A DNA stretch of 46,105 bases, from positions 1 to 46,105 of the forward strand of contig JADZAI010000079.1 in assembly GCA_020852655.1 (NCBI GenBank). Direction: 5' to 3'. Below, piece by piece: positions 23,889-32,358 of this stretch; position 1 is the first letter of the stretch, and every line of letters begins with the position of its first letter. A program made the translations under genes and the position numbers. The DNA comes from Alphaproteobacteria bacterium (GTDB lineage Bacteria; Pseudomonadota; Alphaproteobacteria; Micropepsales; Micropepsaceae). Under the pieces are notes generated by a model that saw nothing but the letters and a program-made list of their open reading frames with translations, was not told the DNA's origin and made no database searches.

Positions 23889-25013
23889 TCAGGCGGCGTT
23901 CTTGCGTTCGAGCTGGCTGACCAGCTTTTCCTTCCAGACCCGCTGGGGTCCGAGGACGAGGCCGTCATTCTTGGCGCGGCGATAGAAGAGCTGGCAGTCG
24001 AGCTCCCAGGTGTAGCCCATGCCGCCATGGGTCTGGACGTTCTCGCGGCTGGCATAGTCATAGGCCTGCGTCGCCGAGATGCGCGCGCCGGCCGCCGCTT
24101 CGGGCAGTTCGGCGGCCCCCGTCGCCAGCGCCCAGGCGCCGTAATAGGCGTTCGAGCGGGCGAGTTCGGTGTTCACATACATGTCGGCGAGCTTGTGCTT
24201 GATCGCCTGATACGAAGCGATCTGGCGGCCGAAGGCATAGCGGTTGAGCGCATAGTCCTTGGCCATCGCGAGGCAGGAATCGGCGCCGCCGACCTGCTCG
24301 AAGGCCAGCATGATCGCGGCGCGGTCGAGGATCTGGCGGGTGAGCGCGACGCCCTCGCCGGCTGCGCCCAGCGCTTCGGCCGCGGCACCGGCGAAGCTGA
24401 GCTTCGCCTGGTTGCGGGTGGGGTCGAAGGTCCTGAGCGCTTCGACCGAGACGCCCGGCGCCTTGAGGTCGACGATGACGAGCGAGAGCGCCCGGTCGCC
24501 GCTGTCGCCGGTCTTCGCCAGGACGACGGCGAAGTCGGCATTGCTGCCGTCGGCGACGGGTTCCTTCGCGCCGTCGAGCTTGCCGTTCCTGAAGGTCGTC
24601 TTGACCGAGCGCGGGGTCGCGGCGTTGGGGCCTTCGGAACTGGCGAAGGTGCCGATGAGTTCGCCGCTCGCGAGCTTCGGCAGGTATTTCTGCTTCTGCT
24701 CGGCGCTGCCGGCGACCAGCAGCGCTTCGGTCGCGAGATAGACCGAGGACGCGAAGGGGATCGGCGCAACGACACGGCCGAGCTCTTCGGCGATCACGCA
24801 GAGTTCGAGATAGCCGAGGCCGAGACCGCCGAACTCTTCGGGGATCGCGGTGCCCATCCAGCCCATCTCGGCGACCGCCTTCCACAGCTTGCGGTCATAG
24901 GTGTCGCCGCCCTCGAGGATGGCTCGCACCGCCTTGGGCGGACACTGGTCGCGCAGGAAGCGCGCCGCCTGCTCGCGCAGCGCCTTCTGGTCGTCGGAGA
25001 AGTCAAAGTTCAT
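23889..25013 (-). CDS. Acyl-CoA dehydrogenase (second of a pair)
   Basis: 374 residues, starting MNFDFSDDQKALREQAARFL as in many short acyl-CoA dehydrogenases. The middle domain (IGTFASSEGPNAATPRSVKT) is less conserved than in its partner, with no clear SEPxxGSD motif. The C-terminal half has YAFGRQIASYQAIKHKLADM and VQTHGGMGYTWELDCQLFYR, where the Glu after Trp sits near the usual catalytic base position of heteromeric enzymes. Being upstream in the same operon, it is the likely partner subunit of 22627-23874. It could equally be a separate enzyme. The FAD-dependent family call is firm; the substrate is unknown. Confidence 0.86.
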   Translation of the reverse strand: MNFDFSDDQKALREQAARFLRDQCPPKAVRAILEGGDTYDRKLWKAVAEMGWMGTAIPEEFGGLGLGYLELCVIAEELGRVVAPIPFASSVYLATEALLVAGSAEQKQKYLPKLASGELIGTFASSEGPNAATPRSVKTTFRNGKLDGAKEPVADGSNADFAVVLAKTGDSGDRALSLVIVDLKAPGVSVEALRTFDPTRNQAKLSFAGAAAEALGAAGEGVALTRQILDRAAIMLAFEQVGGADSCLAMAKDYALNRYAFGRQIASYQAIKHKLADMYVNTELARSNAYYGAWALATGAAELPEAAAGARISATQAYDYASRENVQTHGGMGYTWELDCQLFYRRAKNDGLVLGPQRVWKEKLVSQLERKNAA

Positions 25014-25088
25014 CTACGCCGTCTCCCCATTCGAATTATGCCGAGTTGGGATGACGATTAGCGCAGGCCACGCGGGCGCGCAAAGCGG

Positions 25089-25123
25089 CAAAAACGAAAC
25101 GGCCGCCCCTGCGAGGCGGCCGT
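25089..25123 (-). terminator. Rho-independent terminator of the secreted hypothetical gene
   Basis: On the minus strand ACGGCCGCC pairs with GGCGGCCGT across a 7-base loop, followed by TTCGTTTTTGCC. The 9-bp perfect GC-rich stem and T-run lie 27 bp beyond the stop of the leftward gene at 25150-26028. Confidence 0.75.
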
Positions 25124-25149
25124 AACGTCATGGTGCAGTGCGGTCTGAG

Positions 25150-26028
25150 CTAGCGCTTGAAATAGGTCACGCCGCGACTCTGGTCACCGACAAAACACTG
25201 CTTGCTGGCCTGGTTGTCCTTGAGCGTGCGCGCGATGGTGCGGGCGCTGGCCTCGTCGCGGCTGTTGTAGAGGACATTCGAGCCGATCTTCACGTCCCAG
25301 CCCTTGCCACCGCGGCCGCGATCGACGTCGATGTCGCTGAAGCGCAGGTCACGGCAATATTCGCCGCGCACGCCATTGGCGGGGAAGGCGCCGTTGCCGG
25401 CCGTCCAGTATTCGAAATTGCCGTCCTCGATGACGCATTTGCGGGTCACGCGAAGGGTTTCGAGCACGTAGCGGGCGTAGCCGGCCTGGTCGGGGCTGTC
25501 GAAGCGGGCGATCACGCGGCTGCCCTGCGCCAGCACCCACTCGCGGCCCGAGAGCGAGATGCGCAGATCGGTGGCGTCAACACATTTGGCCTGGACGTTG
25601 CCGCCCCCGCCGCCGGAGCCGCGCACCAGCGTCTCGGTCGAGATGCTGGCGGCGCGGCCGTCGCGCCAGCTCTGGATCATGATGACCTCGATGCGGTTGT
25701 TGCCGCGGGACTGGATGATGAGCTGGCGGACGGCGTCGCCGCCGTTGAAGCCGACCGAAACCCCGGTGACGTCGCGCTGCACATTGGTGCGTCCGAGCGG
25801 CAGCATGGAATAGCCGGTCGCCGCGCCGAGGTCGCAGTCGCGCGGGCGGCACACCACCCAGCCGTTGACGCGCCAGTCGCGGTCGTAGCGGATGTCGAGC
25901 CCCGAGATGCCGCCGGACTGCGGGTTGCGGTTCTCCCAGGTCCCTTCCAGGTCGGACACCGCGGCCGAGGCCGGCGCGATGCCGAGGAAAAGAGCTGCAA
26001 CGGCGGCGGCGAAAACTTTGAATCTCAT
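25150..26028 (-). CDS. Secreted hypothetical protein
   Basis: 292 residues. The N-terminus MRFKVFAAAVAALFLGIAPA is a Sec signal peptide. The mature part starts with a segment recalling DUF2147-like or lipocalin-like modules (DLEGTWENRNPQSGGISGLD), has a Gly-rich linker near residue 140 (GSGGGGGN), and then a Cys-containing C-terminal domain with RKCVIEDGNFEYWTAGNG and KQCFVGDQSRGVTYFKR. The second half recalls cyanovirin/WGA-unrelated lectin-like stretches only vaguely, so no family is claimed. Five Cys in the mature protein may form disulfides in the periplasm. It is monocistronic with its own terminator downstream. Confidence 0.7.
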   Translation of the reverse strand: MRFKVFAAAVAALFLGIAPASAAVSDLEGTWENRNPQSGGISGLDIRYDRDWRVNGWVVCRPRDCDLGAATGYSMLPLGRTNVQRDVTGVSVGFNGGDAVRQLIIQSRGNNRIEVIMIQSWRDGRAASISTETLVRGSGGGGGNVQAKCVDATDLRISLSGREWVLAQGSRVIARFDSPDQAGYARYVLETLRVTRKCVIEDGNFEYWTAGNGAFPANGVRGEYCRDLRFSDIDVDRGRGGKGWDVKIGSNVLYNSRDEASARTIARTLKDNQASKQCFVGDQSRGVTYFKR

Positions 26029-26159
26029 ACGGCATTCTCCTCCTGGAACTCAGGCAACGCAGCGAGCCTAGCCCGGTTCCGCGGGAATCCCAGCGACAGC
26101 TCCGCGAGCGGATGCTGACGATCCGTTCAGCCGTCGCCCGGCGGGTTCCTTAACCTCGC

Positions 26160-26207
26160 CTTAGGGCTAAGCCCCGCATGATGGGCGGAATCGCGGGGTT
26201 TTCCGCC
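26160..26207 (+). promoter_or_regulatory. Possible 5' leader with mutually exclusive hairpins
   Basis: CCCCGC (26172-26177) can pair with GCGGGG (26193-26198), followed directly by TTTT, looking like a terminator. GGCGGAA (26184-26190) can instead pair with TTCCGCC (26201-26207). The two hairpins share bases and cannot form together. CTTAGGGCTAAG just upstream is also palindromic. The element ends 22 bases before the ATG at 26230. Attenuation is a guess from base pairing. Confidence 0.3.
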
Positions 26208-26229
26208 TTACCACCAGGCTGTGTGAACG

Positions 26230-26772
26230 ATGGCAAAGGCGCAGTTTCACAAGAATCAGCGGGTCTACGTGAAGACCGTGGGCACATGGGCCCTGGTCGA
26301 GCGGGTGCTGCCGCAATGGGCGAAGGGGCTCGATGAGCCCATCCGCATCTATTACGACGTGGGCCTGGGGCGCGACTTCGGCGCCGACGAACTCCAGGGC
26401 GAGCAGTCGCTCCACACCAATTTCGACGCCGGCGACATCCAGTGGCGCATCATCCGGGCCCGCAACAAGTGGCAGGCGCCCGAGGATTCGGCCCACCATC
26501 CGCATCCCGGCACCTATCCGGTCGTGGTGACCGGCGAGACCGACTGGGGCGGCTGGCGCGTGCCGGGCGCCGAATACGACCTCGCGCCGCAGAAGATCGA
26601 GGCGCAGGCGCGCCTGATCGCCAACAGCACGAAGCTCTACACCTTCGCCAACGCCCTGCTCGAGGCGGCGAAGAACGAGGCCGAGCATTTGCCCGATTCG
26701 CTGCTGGAACTGGCGCGCGACGTGGCCAAGGTCATCAAGACCGTCGACGGCACCGCCGAACCGGTCGACTGA
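26230..26772 (+). CDS. Conserved-looking hypothetical cytoplasmic protein
   Basis: 180 residues, no signal peptide or membrane span. The N-terminal half is rich in aromatic and charged residues (FHKNQRVYVKTVGTWALVER, PIRIYYDVGLGRDFGADEL) and may be a small beta-barrel. The C-terminal third is helical and acidic (ANALLEAAKNEAEHLPDSLL). Balanced codon use and its own terminator make it a real gene, and I recall similar short proteins as hypothetical in Alphaproteobacteria, without a name. It sits between a possible leader element and aminopeptidase N, pointing the same way. No function is proposed. Confidence 0.7.
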   Translation: MAKAQFHKNQRVYVKTVGTWALVERVLPQWAKGLDEPIRIYYDVGLGRDFGADELQGEQSLHTNFDAGDIQWRIIRARNKWQAPEDSAHHPHPGTYPVVVTGETDWGGWRVPGAEYDLAPQKIEAQARLIANSTKLYTFANALLEAAKNEAEHLPDSLLELARDVAKVIKTVDGTAEPVD

Positions 26773-26797
26773 CGCCGCGCCCGCGAGGCGGGTGCGG

Positions 26798-26826
26798 GTT
26801 CCCGTGCCTTCGGGAACGCCGTTTTG
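26798..26826 (+). terminator. Hairpin terminator after the 180-residue gene
   Basis: GTTCCCG pairs with CGGGAAC across the loop TGCCTT, followed by GCCGTTTTG. The 7-bp stem and short T-run lie 26 bases after the stop at 26772 and just before the pepN promoter, separating the two transcripts. Confidence 0.6.
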
Positions 26827-26849
26827 AATACCCCGGCCGGGCCGCGCCC

Positions 26850-26855
26850 TATATA
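26850..26855 (+). promoter_or_regulatory. Candidate -10 box of pepN, close enough for a leaderless transcript
   Basis: TATATA sits 8 bases before the ATG at 26864. No Shine-Dalgarno sequence lies between. Starting about 7 bases after the -10, transcription would begin at or next to the A of the ATG. A -35 is less certain (TTGAAT at 26824 with a long 20-bp spacer). Confidence 0.4.
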
Positions 26856-26863
26856 GACGCGGC

Positions 26864-29494
26864 ATGAAGACCGACACGCCCCAAACCATCCGTCTCGCCG
26901 ACTATCGCGCCCCCGAATACCGCATCCTGCACACCGAACTCGCCTTCCGCCTCGCGCCGGAAGCGACCCGCGTGACGGCCGCGCTGACCATCGAAGCGGC
27001 GGTCGGGGCGATGCCGCCGCTCCAACTCGACGGCGAGGAACTGAGCTTCGTGTCGGCGGCGATCGACGGCGTCGCGCTGACGCCGGACCAGTATGAGCTG
27101 AACGACACCGGGCTGCTGCTGAAGGCGCCGCCGGCGAAGTTCGTGCTGACGACCGAGGTCGACATCGCGCCGGCCGCGAACAGCGCGCTGTCGGGGCTCT
27201 ATGTTTCGGACGGGATGCTGTGCACCCAGTGCGAGGCCGAGGGCTTCCGGCGCATCACCTATTATCTCGACAGGCCCGACACGATGGCGACCTTCCGCAC
27301 GCGCATCGAGGCGGACAAGGCGGCCTATCCGGTGCTGCTGGCGAACGGCAATCTGATCGAGTCGGGTGAACTCGGCGGCGGACAGCATTTCGCGGTCTGG
27401 GAAGACCCGTTCAAGAAACCGGCCTACCTCTTCGCGCTGGTCGCCGGGAAGCTCGGCCATATCGAGGATCGCTTCGTCACCATGTCGGGGCGCACCGTGA
27501 GCTTGCGCGTCTATGTCGATCCGGGCAACGAGCCGCGCGCCCATTACGCGATGGATTCGCTGAAGCGCGCGATGAAGTGGGACGAGGAGGCCTATGGCCG
27601 CGAATACGACCTCGACATCTTCATGATCGTCGCCGTCGCCGCCTTCAATTTCGGCGCGATGGAGAACAAGGGCCTCAACATCTTCAACGACAAATATGTG
27701 CTGGCCGATGCGGAGACGGCGACCGATGTCGATTTCGAGCTGATCGAGGGGATCGTCGGGCACGAATATTTCCACAATTGGAGCGGCAACCGGGTGACCT
27801 GCCGCGACTGGTTCCAGCTCTGCCTGAAGGAAGGCTTCACGGTGCTGCGCGACCAGCAATTCTCGGAAGCCATGCGCTCGGAGGCGGTGCAGCGGATCGA
27901 CGCGGTGAAGCTGCTGCGGGCGCGGCAGTTCGCCGAGGATGCCGGGCCGCTCGCCCATCCGGTGCGGCCGGAGAGCTATATCGAGATCGACAATTTCTAC
28001 ACCGCCACGGTCTATGAGAAGGGCGCCGAGGTGGTGCGGATGCTGCACTCGCTGCTGGGGCCGGAGGATTTCCGCAAAGCAACGGACCTCTATTTCGCGC
28101 GCCATGACGGCGAGGCGACGACGGTCGAGGCCTTTGCCCGGGCGTTCGAGGATTCGGCGAAGATCGACCTGACGCAGTTCCGCCGCTGGTGGTCGCAGTC
28201 GGGCACGCCGGAGGTGACGGCGACGACGTCCTATGATGCGGCGGCGCAGACCTTCGAGGTCACGCTGCGCCAGAGCTGTCCGCCGACGCCGGGCCAGCCG
28301 GAGAAGGCGCCGTTCCAGATTCCGGTGCGGCTGGGCCTCGTCGGCGCGGACGGCGGCGACCTGAAGCTCCAGCTCGAAGGCGAGAATGCACCGGGCGAGG
28401 GCACGCGGGTGATTTCGCTGAGCGATGGCGAGCAGCGCTTTCGCTTCGTGAACGTGGCGCAGCGGCCGGTGCCGTCGTTCGGGCGCGGCTTCTCGGCGCC
28501 GGTGAAATGGTCGGCCGAGCTGCCGCGCAAGGACCGCGCCTTCCTGATGGGGCACGACAGCGACCTCGTGAACCGCTGGGACGCCGGCCAGCAACTGGCG
28601 CAGGAGGTGCTGCTGGAGCTGGCGGCAAAGGACGGCGCGGCGGTCGACGGCGACCTGCTGGACGCCTACGCGGCGATCTTCGCCGATGCGGCGCGCGATC
28701 CGGCCTTCGCGGCGCTGGCGCTGACGCCGCCGACGGTGAGCGAGCTGCTCCAGGCGATGCCGGCGGGCACGGCCGATCCGGAGCCGGCGCAGCGGGCGCG
28801 GCAGAAGCTGCTGGAAGGAATTGCGGCGAAGCTCGGCGACGGACTGCGCGCCGCCTATGACGGGCTCGCGTCGTCGGCGCCCTTCGCGCCGGATGCGGCG
28901 CAGTCGGGCCGGCGCGCCCTGCGCAATGCGCTGCTCCGCCTGCTGACCGTCACCGGCGACCACGCAGCTGCGGTGCTGGCGCATGGGCACTTCGCGGCGG
29001 CGACGAACATGACCGACGCGATGGCGGCGCTGAACGTGCTGACCCATATCGACGACACGCTGCGGACCGAGGCGCTGACGGCGTTCGAGGCGCGCTGGGG
29101 CGGCAACCCGCTGGTCATGGACAAGTGGCTGACCGTGCAGGCGGTGTCGTCGCTGCCGGGGGCGCTGGACGCGGCGAAGCGGCTGACCGGGCACAAGGCC
29201 TTCTCGATGGACAACCCGAACCGGTTCCGCGCCCTCGTCAGCGCCTTCGCGACCGGCAACCCGCTGCGCTTCCACGGCAGGGACGGCGCCGGCTATCGCT
29301 TCGTCGCCGACCAGGCGCTGGCGATGGACAGGAAGAACCCTCAGGTCGCCGCCCGCCTGTTCGGGGCGTTCGAAAGCTGGCGCCGCTTCGCCCCCCATCT
29401 CAGCGCCGCGATGCAGCGCGAGGTCGAGCGGGTGGCGCGGGCCGACGGGCTGTCGAAGAACCTCTTCGAGATCGCCACGCGCTCGCTCGGCTGA
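26864..29494 (+). CDS. pepN: Aminopeptidase N (M1 zinc metallopeptidase)
   Basis: 876 residues, close to E. coli PepN (870). The order is complete: an N-terminal beta domain (residues 1-190), then the thermolysin-like catalytic domain with the substrate-anchoring GAMEN (264-268) in NFGAMENKGLNIF and the zinc site HEYFH (His300, Glu301, His304) with downstream LKEGFTVLRDQQFSEAM providing the third ligand Glu. The small beta domain and long C-terminal helical domain follow, ending NLFEIATRSLG. It removes N-terminal residues from peptides in the cytoplasm. It is preceded by a possible leaderless promoter. The gene is monocistronic by appearance. Confidence 0.97.
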   Translation: MKTDTPQTIRLADYRAPEYRILHTELAFRLAPEATRVTAALTIEAAVGAMPPLQLDGEELSFVSAAIDGVALTPDQYELNDTGLLLKAPPAKFVLTTEVDIAPAANSALSGLYVSDGMLCTQCEAEGFRRITYYLDRPDTMATFRTRIEADKAAYPVLLANGNLIESGELGGGQHFAVWEDPFKKPAYLFALVAGKLGHIEDRFVTMSGRTVSLRVYVDPGNEPRAHYAMDSLKRAMKWDEEAYGREYDLDIFMIVAVAAFNFGAMENKGLNIFNDKYVLADAETATDVDFELIEGIVGHEYFHNWSGNRVTCRDWFQLCLKEGFTVLRDQQFSEAMRSEAVQRIDAVKLLRARQFAEDAGPLAHPVRPESYIEIDNFYTATVYEKGAEVVRMLHSLLGPEDFRKATDLYFARHDGEATTVEAFARAFEDSAKIDLTQFRRWWSQSGTPEVTATTSYDAAAQTFEVTLRQSCPPTPGQPEKAPFQIPVRLGLVGADGGDLKLQLEGENAPGEGTRVISLSDGEQRFRFVNVAQRPVPSFGRGFSAPVKWSAELPRKDRAFLMGHDSDLVNRWDAGQQLAQEVLLELAAKDGAAVDGDLLDAYAAIFADAARDPAFAALALTPPTVSELLQAMPAGTADPEPAQRARQKLLEGIAAKLGDGLRAAYDGLASSAPFAPDAAQSGRRALRNALLRLLTVTGDHAAAVLAHGHFAAATNMTDAMAALNVLTHIDDTLRTEALTAFEARWGGNPLVMDKWLTVQAVSSLPGALDAAKRLTGHKAFSMDNPNRFRALVSAFATGNPLRFHGRDGAGYRFVADQALAMDRKNPQVAARLFGAFESWRRFAPHLSAAMQREVERVARADGLSKNLFEIATRSLG

Positions 29495-29509
29495 GTCCGG
29501 TTCGCAACT

Positions 29510-29534
29510 GGCGGGGCTCGGCATGAGTCCCGCC
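29510..29534 (+). terminator. Possible terminator hairpin after pepN
   Basis: GGCGGGGCTC pairs with GAGTCCCGCC (one G-T wobble) around the loop GGCAT, 16 bases after the pepN stop. No T-run follows, so termination would need Rho or the hairpin may only protect the 3' end. Confidence 0.4.
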
Positions 29535-29674
29535 GGACGCGACTCGGCAAAATCGTCGAACGGTTAACGAGTCGTAAGCGATTCCCGCGTGACATGACCG
29601 GAGGCGCGCCAATAATCGCTCATTAACGATTCGCGCGCCGGGCGTTCGGGGCGAGGCGCGCGACAGGGATTTCC

Positions 29675-32281
29675 ATGGCGGCGGGGACTAAGGCGGCAGG
29701 AACGGCGAGCGTCGCTGAGACAGCGGCGAGTCCCGTCCGCACACGACTTCCCGCCTGGCTGCGGGCCGATCCGAAGAGCGCGATGATCCTGGCGGTGCTG
29801 ATCGTGATGGCGATCGGCGCGGCGGTGCTCATGCAGTTGCGGCGCGACCACGAGGTCGCGCTGGGCGCCGCGGAACTCCGCCTGACCGACGTCACCTGGA
29901 ACAGCTCGCTTGCGGTGCGCGACCTGCTGGAAGGCACCGAGCGCATCCTGACGCTGGCGGTGAGCGCGACGGCGAGCGGGCGGGAGGATTCGGCATCGGC
30001 GCTCGCGACGCTGACGGTGCTGGAGCCGCTGGTCGTCAACATCGTCCTGCTCGGCCCGGACGGCATGCTCAAGGCCAGCAAGTTCGGCCGGGCGCCCTAT
30101 CCGCAATTCTTCACCAACCAGTCCTTCTACGAGGCCTTCGTGAAGGACGGCTCGACGCTCCAGCGCATGGTCGGGCCGTTCGCCGACCCCAAGCTCGGCG
30201 CCTCGGCCTTTGCGCTGTTCATGCGCGTGCCGGGCGAGAACGGCGCGTTCGGCGGCATCGCCATCGCGCTGTTCGACACCGACAAGCTGGCGCGCCGGCT
30301 CGGCTCGTTCTCGGCCGACCTCTCGATCGTCGTGGCCGACGTGGAGAGCCGCATCGTCACCGGCATGCGCGACGGCAAGCCTATCCCGGTGACCGATCTC
30401 GGCGCCAAGCTGCCCTTCGCGCCGGCAGCCAATGCCGACGGCTCGCCCGGCATCCGCTATGTGCCGGCCGGCGAGGGACAGGCGCTGGTGTCGAGCGCCT
30501 TCGTGCCCGGCTATGGCGCGTCGGTCGTCGCGACCCAGCCGACCGCCGCGCCCCTCACCCCGTGGTTCAACTCGATCTGGCTGTTCGCGATGCTGATCGC
30601 CGGGCCGATCGCGGTGGGTTCGATCCTCGCCGCCGCCCTGACCGGCCAGGCGCACCAGGCCCAGCGGACGCGCGAGGCGCTGCGGCGCACCGAGGAGCGC
30701 TATGTCGCCGCCGTGACCGGGGCGCGCGCCGGCGTCGCCGAATTCAATCCGGCGGCGGGCACGGTGAACATCCTGCCGTCGCTGTCGGAGCTGCTGGGCC
30801 ATGTTCCGGCCCCCGGCATCATGAAGTGGAGCAATTTCGCGCGGCTCGTCCATCCCGACGACAGCTATCCCTTCCAGTCGGCCGTCGACGGCGCCCGCCG
30901 CTCGCGCAAGCTGACCAATGTCGCGCTGCGCATCGCGCATAATGACGGGCGCTGGGCCTGGGTGCGCATCGCGCTCCAACCGACGGCCGAGGCGACGATC
31001 CACGGCGTCGTGACGGACGTGAACGAGGAGAAGGAAGCCGAAACGCGCCGCGCGACGGCTGAGCTTCGGCTGCGCGACACCATCGAGAATGCGCCGCAGG
31101 GCGTCGTGCTGTGGGACCGCAACCAGCGGCTCGTCATCTCGAACCGCCGCTTCCGCGAATTCACCGGACTTGCCGAAAGCGATGCCGAGCCCGGGGCGAC
31201 CCGCCGCGAGATCATGAACACGCTGCTCCAGCCGGGCGAAACGGCGTCGGCCGACGGCCTGCCGCCGCATTGGCAGAGCCGCAAGCTCGACGGCCTGCCC
31301 AACGGCAGCGACGAGCTGATCCTCGCCGACGGACGCTGGCTGCATGTGTCGAGCCGCACGACGTCGGACGGCGGCGTGCTGTCGGTCTATACCGATGTCA
31401 CGGCGATCAAGAACCAGGAAGCCGAGCTTATCCGCCGCGAGGTCGAGCTGCGGCAGGCGGTGGCCGGGCTGGAACGTTCGCAGGGCCTGCTGGAGAAGCA
31501 GGCGGTCGAGCTGACCGAACTGACCGGGCGGCTCAGCGCCGAGAAGCAGCGCGCCGAGGAAGCGAGCCGCGCCAAGACCGAGTTCCTGGCGAATATGAGC
31601 CACGAGCTGCGCACCCCGCTCAACGCGATCATCGGCTTCTCCGAGATCATGGGCGCGGAGATGTTCGGTCCGCTGGGCCATCCCAAATATGTCGAGTATG
31701 CGCGCGACGTGGTGTCGTCGGGCCAGGGGCTGCTGGAGCTGATCGGCGACATCCTGGACATGTCGAAGATCGAGTCCGGCGAGATACGCCTGGCGCCCGA
31801 GCCGATCGAGATCACCGAAGTGGCCGCCGACGCCATCCGCATCATGGCGCCGCGGGCCGGCGAAAAGGGCGTGAAGCTGCTCGTCGACATCCAGGACGGC
31901 GCGGCGGCCCAGGCCGATGCCCGGGCGGTGAAGCGGGTCTTGCTGAATCTCCTGTCCAACGCGGTGAAGTTCACCGGCCAGGGCGGCGCGGCCCGCGTCC
32001 GGGCGCGCGAGCATGGCGACTATGTCGTCGTCGCGGTCGAGGACACGGGCTGCGGCATCGATCCGGCCGACATACCCAAGCTCGGCAAACCCTTCGTGCA
32101 GCTCGACCGCCAGGAAGGCGGCAAGGCACGCGGGACCGGCCTCGGCCTTGCGGTCGCGAAGGCGCTGGTGGAACTCGGCGGCGGAGCGCTCGCCATCGAG
32201 AGCGCACCGGGGCGCGGCACCATCGTGCGGTTTACCCTGCCGCTCCAGGCATCGCGCGGCAAGCAGGGCGAAATCCTCTAA
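29675..32281 (+). CDS. Membrane-bound PAS sensor histidine kinase
   Basis: 868 residues. The first span lies around MILAVLIVMAIGAAVLMQL and the second near IWLFAMLIAGPIAVGSILAA, enclosing about 240 periplasmic residues that look like a Cache-type sensor. Two PAS domains follow: RYVAAVTGARAGVAEFNPAA with a PAC end at IHGVVTDVNEEKE, and TIENAPQGVVLWDRNQRLVI. After a coiled coil comes the HisKA box ANMSHELRTPLNAIIGFSEI (phospho-acceptor His643). The ATPase domain has LNLLSNAVKFTGQ, VEDTGCGIDPADI and RGTGLGLAVAKAL. No receiver domain is fused and no response regulator lies beside it. The next two genes run in the same direction 77 bp away, so it may control or accompany them. Confidence 0.9.
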   Translation: MAAGTKAAGTASVAETAASPVRTRLPAWLRADPKSAMILAVLIVMAIGAAVLMQLRRDHEVALGAAELRLTDVTWNSSLAVRDLLEGTERILTLAVSATASGREDSASALATLTVLEPLVVNIVLLGPDGMLKASKFGRAPYPQFFTNQSFYEAFVKDGSTLQRMVGPFADPKLGASAFALFMRVPGENGAFGGIAIALFDTDKLARRLGSFSADLSIVVADVESRIVTGMRDGKPIPVTDLGAKLPFAPAANADGSPGIRYVPAGEGQALVSSAFVPGYGASVVATQPTAAPLTPWFNSIWLFAMLIAGPIAVGSILAAALTGQAHQAQRTREALRRTEERYVAAVTGARAGVAEFNPAAGTVNILPSLSELLGHVPAPGIMKWSNFARLVHPDDSYPFQSAVDGARRSRKLTNVALRIAHNDGRWAWVRIALQPTAEATIHGVVTDVNEEKEAETRRATAELRLRDTIENAPQGVVLWDRNQRLVISNRRFREFTGLAESDAEPGATRREIMNTLLQPGETASADGLPPHWQSRKLDGLPNGSDELILADGRWLHVSSRTTSDGGVLSVYTDVTAIKNQEAELIRREVELRQAVAGLERSQGLLEKQAVELTELTGRLSAEKQRAEEASRAKTEFLANMSHELRTPLNAIIGFSEIMGAEMFGPLGHPKYVEYARDVVSSGQGLLELIGDILDMSKIESGEIRLAPEPIEITEVAADAIRIMAPRAGEKGVKLLVDIQDGAAAQADARAVKRVLLNLLSNAVKFTGQGGAARVRAREHGDYVVVAVEDTGCGIDPADIPKLGKPFVQLDRQEGGKARGTGLGLAVAKALVELGGGALAIESAPGRGTIVRFTLPLQASRGKQGEIL

Positions 32282-32358
32282 GCGCGTTAACCTTTCCCCG
32301 AGGCTTTCGGTGATTCCGGCGCGGCCACGCCTAGTGTGCCGCCGGGGCGCCCTGAGCC

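Noticed and set aside
26849..29524. 891-codon open frame antisense to pepN
   Set aside because: It mirrors the high-GC codon pattern of pepN, is rich in Arg, His and Gln repeats, and has no recognisable domain, while pepN has full catalytic motifs.
29564..32014. 816-codon open frame antisense to the histidine kinase
   Set aside because: Shadow of a GC-rich gene; its composition is Arg/His/Asp-rich without any family motif.
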